A program made the position numbers and the translations under genes. The notes under the pieces are model-generated. The model saw only the letters and a list, made by a program, of their open reading frames with translations. It did no database searches and was not told the origin of the DNA. Below are positions 1-5,004 of a DNA stretch of 5,993 bases, in pieces. Origin of the DNA: Acidovorax sp. (GTDB lineage: Bacteria > Pseudomonadota > Gammaproteobacteria > Burkholderiales > Burkholderiaceae_C); NCBI GenBank assembly GCA_011620245.1, contig WOZN01000208.1, forward strand, positions 1-5,993, in the 5' to 3' direction. Numbering within the stretch: the first letter of the stretch is position 1; every line of letters begins with the position of its first letter.

Positions 1-861
1 ATCGTCAACGTGGGCAGCGAGGCGCTCAAGCAGCGCGTCTTGCCGCCGGTGCTGCGGGGCGAGAAGATCAGCGCACTCGGCATCACCGAACCCTCCGGCG
101 GCTCGGACGTGGCCAACCTCAAGACCACGGCGCGCAGGGAGGGCGACCACTACGTCGTCAACGGCTCGAAAACCTTCATCACCTCTGGCATGCGCGCCGA
201 CTTCTACACCGTGGCGGTGCGCACGGGCGGGCCGGGGCCGGGCGGCGTGTCGCTGCTGCTGATCGAAAAAGGCACGCCCGGCTTTACGCAAACGCCCTTG
301 AAAAAAATGGGCTGGTGGTGCTCCGACACCGCCTCCCTGTATTTCGACCATTGCCGCGTGCCAGTGGAAAACCTGGTGGGGCAGGAAAACCAGGGCTTCA
401 AGGCCATCATGAAGAATTTCAACCGCGAGCGCATCTTTCTCGCTGCTGGCGCCAACGGTTTTGCCCGCGTCTGCCTGGACGAGGCGCTGGCCTGGTCGCG
501 TGAGCGTGAGATGTTCGGCGGCCGCCTGATCGACCAGCAGGTCACCCGCCACAAACTCGCCGACATGGCCATGCGCGTCGAGGCGACCCAGGCCATGCTG
601 GAATTGCTCGCCTGGCGCGTCGAACAGGGCGACACGCCGGTGGGCGAAATCTGCCTGCTGAAAAACCAGGCCACCCAGACCATGGCCTATTGCGCCAGCG
701 AGGCGGTGCAACTGCACGGCGGCGCCGGTTTCATGCGCGGCGTCAAGGTGGAGCGCATCTACCGCGAAGTCAAGGTCAACGCCATCGGTGGCGGCGCCGA
801 AGAAGTGATGCGCGACCTGGCGGCGCGCCAGCTCGGGTTTTACGCCGGAAGCCCGCGATGA
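1..861 (+). CDS. Acyl-CoA dehydrogenase, canonical, 5'-truncated by window edge
   Basis: FAD-dependent enzyme expected to introduce an alpha,beta double bond into an acyl-CoA, passing electrons to ETF. The frame is open from base 1, so the N-terminal helical domain lies outside; 286 residues are visible (window numbering). Seen: the middle-domain signature ITEPSGGSD (E30 to D36), the SKTFITSG beta segment, a conserved acidic-basic stretch ending in FGGR (R169, F172) that normally contacts FAD of the partner subunit, QLHGGAGF (237-244) and a C-terminal IGGGAEEVMRD (262-272). The C-terminal position that holds the catalytic Glu in short/medium-chain enzymes is Gly here. The Glu in NRERI (E143, codon 427-429) sits where long-chain and isovaleryl-CoA dehydrogenases keep their base, so that is the likely catalytic residue. 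The stop (859-861) overlaps the next start as ATGA. The family is certain; the substrate is not known. Confidence 0.95.
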   Translation: MVNVGSEALKQRVLPPVLRGEKISALGITEPSGGSDVANLKTTARREGDHYVVNGSKTFITSGMRADFYTVAVRTGGPGPGGVSLLLIEKGTPGFTQTPLKKMGWWCSDTASLYFDHCRVPVENLVGQENQGFKAIMKNFNRERIFLAAGANGFARVCLDEALAWSREREMFGGRLIDQQVTRHKLADMAMRVEATQAMLELLAWRVEQGDTPVGEICLLKNQATQTMAYCASEAVQLHGGAGFMRGVKVERIYREVKVNAIGGGAEEVMRDLAARQLGFYAGSPR

Positions 862-2018
862 AGTCCGCCGCCTCACCCACACGGCACACGCCGCCTTCGG
901 CGCTGCCCGAGGCCATGCGCCTGGCCTTGTCGGGTGCGCCAGCGCCCGACTGCGCGCACGGCTTCCCCCGTGCCTGGTGGCGTCATCTCGGCGCCAGCGG
1001 CCTGCTCGGTGTGGGGTTCGACAGCGATGGCGGGCCGCCCGTCACGGACGCCATGCAGGTCAGCACTGTGGCCGGCATCGTCGCCCGGGAATCCGCCAGC
1101 CTGGGTCTGGGCATGGCGTGGATGATGCAGCAGATGCTGGGGGGTTTCGTGCTGGCGCCGAATCTGCGCAGCGACCGGCATCGTGCGCTGCTGCGATCCA
1201 TGGCGGCTGGCGACACATTGCTGGCACTCGCGATCTCCGAGCCCGGCACCGGCGCGCATCCCAAACACCTGAGCTGCCGGGCGGTTCAGGACGGCGGCGA
1301 CTGGCTCCTTGACGGCCACAAGGCCTTCGTCAGCAACGGTCCGGCCGCCGATGCCATCATCGTGCTGGCCGTCAGCGGCGAACACGAGGGGCGCAAGCGC
1401 TTCGATGCCTTCGTCGTTGAGACCAACACACCGGGGCTGACCCGCGAGCTGGACGACAAAATGCGCGGACTGGCGCCGCTGGGCCATTGCGGCCTGCGCC
1501 TTGTCGGCTGCCGGGTGCCGGAAAGCCAGCGCCTGGGCGAGCCTGGGCAGGCTTTCGACACCATCGCAAGGCCGCTGCGCGCGATCGAAGACGCGCTGCT
1601 GCTGGGCCCCATGCTTGGCGCCATGCAAGCCGAGCTGGATGTCCTGGCACGCTGGTTGCGCAATGCAGCCCGCACGCCGGCTTTGACCCGGGACCTGGGT
1701 GGCTTGCAACTCGAACTCGATGCCCTCTCGCCCGTGGCCCGTCATGCCGCCCGGCACCTGGACCAGCATGGGCCCGATGAGGCGCTGGCGGCATTCAATC
1801 TGGGCGCGCGCCGCCTGTTTGATCGCTGGCAAGGCGCCTGTGAATCCTTTGCCACGGCCCTGGACAATCCAGAACCAGCCCTGCTCGCCTTGGCGCGCGA
1901 CCTGCGCCTGGTGCAGGGCATAGCCCGCGGCATCGCCGAATCCCGACAACTTCAAGCCGGCGAAAAAATGCTGCGCCCCAAGGAAACCCATGAAAACACT
2001 CTACCAACCCCACTTTGA
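858..2018 (+). CDS. Divergent acyl-CoA dehydrogenase-like protein (probable partner subunit)
   Basis: 386 residues, close to the usual ACAD length. The ATG at 858 is chosen because it overlaps the upstream stop (ATGA), has GGAAG at 847-851 with 6 nt spacing, and begins the family-like sequence; the frame is open further upstream, but only as a shadow of the first gene. The N-terminal helical domain (about 15-120) and middle domain are recognisable: AISEPGTGAH (E128 to H134) replaces the usual EPxxGSD, followed by a DGHKAFVSNG segment. E244 (codon 1587-1589) aligns without gaps with E143 of the upstream enzyme (shared L, G, L-D and W at fixed offsets), so a helix-G catalytic Glu may be kept. 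The C-terminal third is strongly diverged: no RxxFG motif, no QLHGGxG, no GGGxxE end motif, so FAD-binding contacts normally given by this domain are absent. Inference: a non-canonical subunit acting with the neighbouring ACAD, or an ACAD with altered chemistry. The last 29 nt overlap the ATPase gene. Confidence 0.85.
   Translation: MKSAASPTRHTPPSALPEAMRLALSGAPAPDCAHGFPRAWWRHLGASGLLGVGFDSDGGPPVTDAMQVSTVAGIVARESASLGLGMAWMMQQMLGGFVLAPNLRSDRHRALLRSMAAGDTLLALAISEPGTGAHPKHLSCRAVQDGGDWLLDGHKAFVSNGPAADAIIVLAVSGEHEGRKRFDAFVVETNTPGLTRELDDKMRGLAPLGHCGLRLVGCRVPESQRLGEPGQAFDTIARPLRAIEDALLLGPMLGAMQAELDVLARWLRNAARTPALTRDLGGLQLELDALSPVARHAARHLDQHGPDEALAAFNLGARRLFDRWQGACESFATALDNPEPALLALARDLRLVQGIARGIAESRQLQAGEKMLRPKETHENTLPTPL
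1980..1985 (+). promoter_or_regulatory. Ribosome binding site of the AAA+ ATPase gene
   Basis: AAGGAA lies 4-5 nt upstream of the ATG at 1990, within the coding sequence of the divergent ACAD, whose stop comes 29 nt inside the ATPase gene. The good match suggests independent initiation as well as coupling. Confidence 0.65.
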
Positions 2019-2958
2019 TTCCATTGATGGCCTGGCGCAGCGCCTGGCTGCGGTCGACTACATTGCCAGCCGCGAAATCGCCACCTCGGTCTATCTGGGC
2101 TACAACCTGGAAAAGCCGATCCTGGTCGAAGGCCCGGCCGGCGTCGGCAAGACCGAACTGGCCAAGGGCATGGCCGAGATTCTCGACGTGCCCCTGATCC
2201 GCATGCAGTGTTACGAAGGCCTGGACGAATCCAAGGCCTTGTACGAGTGGAAATACGGCAAGCAATTGCTCTACACGCAACTGCTCAAGGACAAACTGGG
2301 CGAGATGATGCAAGGCGCGGTGGGACTGGCGGCCTCGATCGAGCGGCTGCATGCGCACGACGACCTGTTCTTCTCCGAGCATTTTCTCGAGCCGCGCCCG
2401 CTCTACCAGGCCCTGCACCAGGAGCGCGGCTGCGTGCTGCTGGTGGACGAGGTTGACAAGTCGGACCCCGAATTCGAGGCTTTCCTGCTCGAAGTGCTGT
2501 CCGACTTTCAGGTCTCGGTGCCAGAACTCGGCACCATCAAGGCCAAGGTCAAGCCCATCGTATTTCTCACCAGCAACAACACGCGCGAGATGAGCGACGC
2601 GCTCAAGCGCCGCTGCCTGCATTTGCACATTCCATTCCCCGAGGCGAAGCTGGAGCGGCGCATTCTGGAGCGCCGCGTGCCCGGCCTGTCGGAAACGCTG
2701 AACCGCGAACTCGTCGCTTTCATTCAGGCGGTGCGGCAGATGGATCTGAAAAAGCAGCCCTCGGTCAGCGAGACCATCGACTGGGCCAAAACGCTGCTGC
2801 TGCTGCACGCCGAACACTTGAGCCTGGACATGGTGAAGGACACGCTCAGCGTCTTCCTCAAGTTCGAGCAGGACATCGCCTCGGCCAGCGAGCAACTGCC
2901 GACCCTGCTGCAACAGGCGCGCAAGGATGCGGAGATTTCCCGTGCAAGCCACGCTTGA
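1990..2958 (+). CDS. MoxR/CoxD-type AAA+ ATPase
   Basis: 322-residue cytoplasmic single-domain AAA+ ATPase. Seen: Walker A GPAGVGKT (48-55, K54), a family-typical CYEGLDES block (from C74) followed by YEWKYGKQLL, FLEPRPLYQAL (from 132), Walker B LLVDEVD (150-156, acidic pair D153-E154), sensor 1 TSNN (194-197), an arginine-finger candidate in ALKRRC (R207/R208), and a C-terminal lid with SVSETIDWA (258-266) in the sensor 2 region. The blocks resemble the CoxD branch (ATPase of the CO dehydrogenase gene cluster) more than MoxR itself. Known members form hexameric rings and work with a VWA protein to activate or insert cofactors into a client enzyme. The start has AAGGAA at 1980-1985, 5 nt before the ATG, and lies inside the end of the previous gene; the 3' end overlaps the VWA gene. 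The client is unknown: no molybdenum hydroxylase gene is in the window. Confidence 0.93.
   Translation: MKTLYQPHFDSIDGLAQRLAAVDYIASREIATSVYLGYNLEKPILVEGPAGVGKTELAKGMAEILDVPLIRMQCYEGLDESKALYEWKYGKQLLYTQLLKDKLGEMMQGAVGLAASIERLHAHDDLFFSEHFLEPRPLYQALHQERGCVLLVDEVDKSDPEFEAFLLEVLSDFQVSVPELGTIKAKVKPIVFLTSNNTREMSDALKRRCLHLHIPFPEAKLERRILERRVPGLSETLNRELVAFIQAVRQMDLKKQPSVSETIDWAKTLLLLHAEHLSLDMVKDTLSVFLKFEQDIASASEQLPTLLQQARKDAEISRASHA
2931..2934 (+). promoter_or_regulatory. Ribosome binding site deciding the VWA start (GTG 2942)
   Basis: GGAG lies 7 nt upstream of the GTG at 2942, inside the last codons of the ATPase gene. It supports the GTG over the ATG at 2927, and implies that ribosomes translating the ATPase terminate and restart close by. 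Confidence 0.7.
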
Positions 2959-4360
2959 GGATTTCTTCAAGGCGCTGCGCGGCAGCGACCTCGAGATCAG
3001 CCTGAACGCCCAGATCGATGCGGCGCGCGCCGTGGCGCTGGTCGGCTGGAGCGACCGCACCCTGCTGAAAAGCGCACTGGGCACGACACTGGCGAAAACC
3101 ACCACGGATCGCGCCCTTTACGACGAGGCCTTTGACCGCTTCTTCCGTTTCAACTCTTTCGAAAACATGGCCGCGCAAGGCGGTCCGGCCAAGCCCGCTT
3201 CAGACGCCATGGCCGCGCAAGACCTGCCGGACCCAGCCCAGGACAAACAGACTGCGACCGGTTCCGGCGGGCCGGGCGGCTGCCAGGGCAGCGGCGGCCA
3301 GGCCTTGTCGCAGTTGTTGCTGTCGGGTGACTCGGCAGCGCTGGCCAAGCGCATGCAGGAAGCCGCGCGCGAGGTGGGCCTGACCGACATCTGGTTCTTC
3401 ACGCAAAAAGGCTACTACACCCAGAAGATCCAGCAGGCCATGGGGCTGGAACTGCTGGACCGCGAAATCTCTGACGCCAAACGCCAGACGCTGGCGCCCG
3501 AGCGTGCCAAAGACCTCGAACGGGCGCGCAAAAAATTGTTCGAGGAGGTGCGCAATTTTGTCGAACGCAAACTCGCGCTCTTCGGCACGGCACCGACGCG
3601 CCAGTTGCACGACGACTTCCTGCAATCGCAAAAGCTCTCCAACATCGAAAAGCGTGATTTCGCGCGCATGTACGTCATCGTCAGCAAAATCGCCAAGCGG
3701 CTGGCTGATCGCCACTCGCGGCGCAAGAAGAAGCGCGTGCGCGGCCAGCTCGACTTCCGCAAGACCCTGCGCAAGAACGCTGCCTACGATGGCGTGATGT
3801 TCGAGACCTTCTGGCGCTCCAAAGTGGTGGACCGGCCACGCGTGGTGGCCATCTGCGACGTCAGCGGCTCGGTGCGCGAGTACGCGCGCTTTTTGCTGCT
3901 GTTCCTGCACAGTCTGGGCGAGCAGGTGAGCGACCTGCGCAGCTTCGCTTTCACCAACCACCTGGTCGAGGTGAGCGACACCTTCGAGTCGCTGCCGGTC
4001 GAACAGGCGGTCGACAAAGTGATGCAGGCGGTGGGCGGCAGCGGCACCGACTACGGGCAGACGCTGCTCGACATCGAGGCGCAGTTGCTCGATGACATCG
4101 ATCACCGCACCACCGTGCTGATTCTCGGCGACGCGCGCAACAACCGCGGCCAAGCCCAGGCGCAAGTCATGCAACAGCTCTACCAGCGCGCGCGCCGGGT
4201 CATCTGGCTCAACCCCGAGCCGGTCTCGTTCTGGGGCCTGGGCGATTCGGAGATGAAGCGCTATGCCCCCTATTGCCACATCGCGCGCGAATGCAATTGC
4301 ATTGCACACCTGGAAAGCACGCTCGACGCCTTGCTGCGCACCCATTCGGCCAGCGCCTGA
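2942..4360 (+). CDS. VWA-domain (CoxE-like) partner of the AAA+ ATPase
   Basis: 472-residue soluble protein with no signal peptide or membrane segment visible. The GTG at 2942 is preferred over the in-frame ATG at 2927 because GGAG (2931-2934) sits 7 nt before the GTG, whereas the ATG directly abuts its only AAGG; the ATG start would add five residues. Domains: an N-terminal helical region starting QATLEDFFKAL; a Gly/Ala/Pro-rich low-complexity linker (about 76-120); a helical segment with a strongly basic patch (257-268) leading into RGQLDFRKTLR (267-277); then a C-terminal VWA domain with a complete MIDAS: D306-x-S308-x-S310, T369 in GSGTDYG and D397 in LGDARNN. A conserved-looking WLNPEP block (from 422) and a Cys-containing tail follow. 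Known family role: the MIDAS binds a divalent cation and couples the ATPase ring to its client. It overlaps the ATPase gene, typical of CoxD/CoxE, NorQ/NorD and CbbQ/CbbO pairs. Confidence 0.92.
   Translation: MQATLEDFFKALRGSDLEISLNAQIDAARAVALVGWSDRTLLKSALGTTLAKTTTDRALYDEAFDRFFRFNSFENMAAQGGPAKPASDAMAAQDLPDPAQDKQTATGSGGPGGCQGSGGQALSQLLLSGDSAALAKRMQEAAREVGLTDIWFFTQKGYYTQKIQQAMGLELLDREISDAKRQTLAPERAKDLERARKKLFEEVRNFVERKLALFGTAPTRQLHDDFLQSQKLSNIEKRDFARMYVIVSKIAKRLADRHSRRKKKRVRGQLDFRKTLRKNAAYDGVMFETFWRSKVVDRPRVVAICDVSGSVREYARFLLLFLHSLGEQVSDLRSFAFTNHLVEVSDTFESLPVEQAVDKVMQAVGGSGTDYGQTLLDIEAQLLDDIDHRTTVLILGDARNNRGQAQAQVMQQLYQRARRVIWLNPEPVSFWGLGDSEMKRYAPYCHIARECNCIAHLESTLDALLRTHSASA
3166..3221 (+). 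repeat. 14-bp in-frame direct repeat in the VWA linker
   Basis: CATGGCCGCGCAAG occurs at 3166-3179 and again at 3208-3221, exactly 42 nt (14 codons) apart, encoding MAAQ twice (from residues 76 and 90). It marks the start of the low-complexity linker and looks like a decayed 14-residue tandem duplication. Confidence 0.6.
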
Positions 4361-4381
4361 AACCCATCCCAACCGCAGCGC

Positions 4382-4396
4382 TTCATGGCGCATGAA
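4382..4396. repeat. Perfect 6-bp inverted repeat with 3-nt spacer in the VWA-thioesterase spacer
   Basis: TTCATG-GCG-CATGAA, followed at once by TTGACG (4397-4402), which looks like a sigma-70 -35 hexamer, but no convincing -10 follows at 16-18 nt. A third CATG occurs at 4406-4409. The short, symmetric, AT-richer element is the only such structure in the longest intergenic stretch (4361-4481). It could be an operator for a helix-turn-helix repressor or chance. There is no U-tract, so an intrinsic terminator is unlikely. The rest of the spacer shows nothing recognisable apart from the thioesterase ribosome binding site. Confidence 0.35.
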
Positions 4397-4470
4397 TTGA
4401 CGGCCCATGTGCAACGCATCGAACCACTGCCCTTTCCAGGTTGAATCCCATCCGCTTTTTAGACCCCCAC

Positions 4471-4475
4471 AGGAG
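4471..4475 (+). promoter_or_regulatory. Ribosome binding site of the thioesterase gene
   Basis: AGGAG with 6 nt to the ATG at 4482. It is the strongest Shine-Dalgarno match near this gene and rules against the longer start at 4407. Confidence 0.75.
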
Positions 4476-4481
4476 CCCCAT

Positions 4482-4973
4482 ATGAAGACCAACGCCCCCC
4501 ACCTTGACCGCATCGCCGCTTACAAGCAAAGCTGGAACGACAACCCCTTTCTGAAGGCGCAAGGGCTGGTCGTTGAAGAAACAGCCGTCGGCCAGGCCAT
4601 TGTGCGACTGCCCAAAGCCCTCCCCGGCCAACGCGGCGGCGGCGGTTCGGACACCGTGCTCAATGGCGGCGTCATCTCCTATATGTTTGACGGCGCGCTG
4701 GGCTGGGCCATCATTTCCTCGCTGCTGGCCATGCCCGAGGCGGCCGACATCGACCCCTTCGATCTGCGCCAGTTCACGATCAACCTCGACATCACCTTCC
4801 TCAACGCCGCCATGGGCGACAGCTTCGAGGCGCGCGGCAATGTGGTGCGCGTCAGCCGCACGATGGCATTTGCCGAAGGGCAATTCCTGGATGCCAAGGG
4901 CACGGTCTGCGCCACCGCGAAGGGAATCTGGCGCGTGTTCTGGCCGCGCAGTACGGCCACTGCGCCGCGCTGA
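4482..4973 (+). CDS. PaaI-like hotdog-fold acyl-CoA thioesterase
   Basis: 163-residue single hotdog domain, the normal length for the PaaI/4HBT group, expected to hydrolyse a CoA thioester in the cytoplasm, as release of a product or clearance of dead-end CoA esters. Seen: a short N-terminal helix, then the central motif LNGGVISYMFDGALG (N61-G62-G63, D70), where many relatives have HGG; the Asp and surrounding hydrophobic helix match the family. The following strands (QFTINLDITFLNA, EARGNVVRVSRTMAFAEGQFLDA, GTVCATAKGIWRVF) match the typical core and end strand. The start is fixed by AGGAG at 4471-4475 with 6 nt spacing; an in-frame ATG at 4407 lacks such a site. It lies 121 nt after the VWA gene and 31 nt before the AtuA gene, so it may begin a second transcript or continue the operon. 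The substrate is unknown. Confidence 0.88.
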   Translation: MKTNAPHLDRIAAYKQSWNDNPFLKAQGLVVEETAVGQAIVRLPKALPGQRGGGGSDTVLNGGVISYMFDGALGWAIISSLLAMPEAADIDPFDLRQFTINLDITFLNAAMGDSFEARGNVVRVSRTMAFAEGQFLDAKGTVCATAKGIWRVFWPRSTATAPR

Positions 4974-4994
4974 CCCCGCATCCCTCGATCAACC

Positions 4995-4998
4995 GGAG
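4995..4998 (+). promoter_or_regulatory. Ribosome binding site of the AtuA-family gene
   Basis: GGAG with 6 nt to the ATG at 5005, in the 31-nt gap after the thioesterase stop. No terminator or promoter fits in this gap, so the two genes are probably co-transcribed. Confidence 0.7.
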
Positions 4999-5004
4999 AC
5001 ATTC

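Noticed and set aside
690..857. Upstream extension of the second ACAD frame (open from 690)
   Set aside because: The extra 56 residues are Arg/Gly-rich out-of-frame translation of the first ACAD's conserved C-terminus; the ATG at 858 has the ATGA junction and a Shine-Dalgarno match.
873..1991. Long minus-strand open frame opposite the second ACAD
   Set aside because: Composition typical of antisense shadow in GC-rich coding DNA; no recognisable domain, and the plus-strand gene is well supported.
1795..3105. 436-residue minus-strand open frame opposite the ATPase
   Set aside because: Its sequence mirrors the conserved AAA+ gene codon by codon; no family resemblance and no plausible start signal.
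4361..4412. Rho-independent terminator after the VWA gene
   Set aside because: The available hairpins are short and not followed by a T-run.
4397..4425. Sigma-70 promoter using TTGACG at 4397
   Set aside because: The hexamers 16-18 nt downstream (around CGAACC) do not resemble a -10 box; kept only as a note on the intergenic region.
4407..4481. Longer thioesterase start at ATG 4407
   Set aside because: No ribosome binding site, non-family-like 25-residue extension, and a strong AGGAG precedes the ATG at 4482.
3200..4513. 437-residue minus-strand open frame opposite the VWA gene
   Set aside because: Shadow of the VWA gene; His/Gln/Leu/Ala-rich composition expected from the reverse complement of G/C-ending codons.
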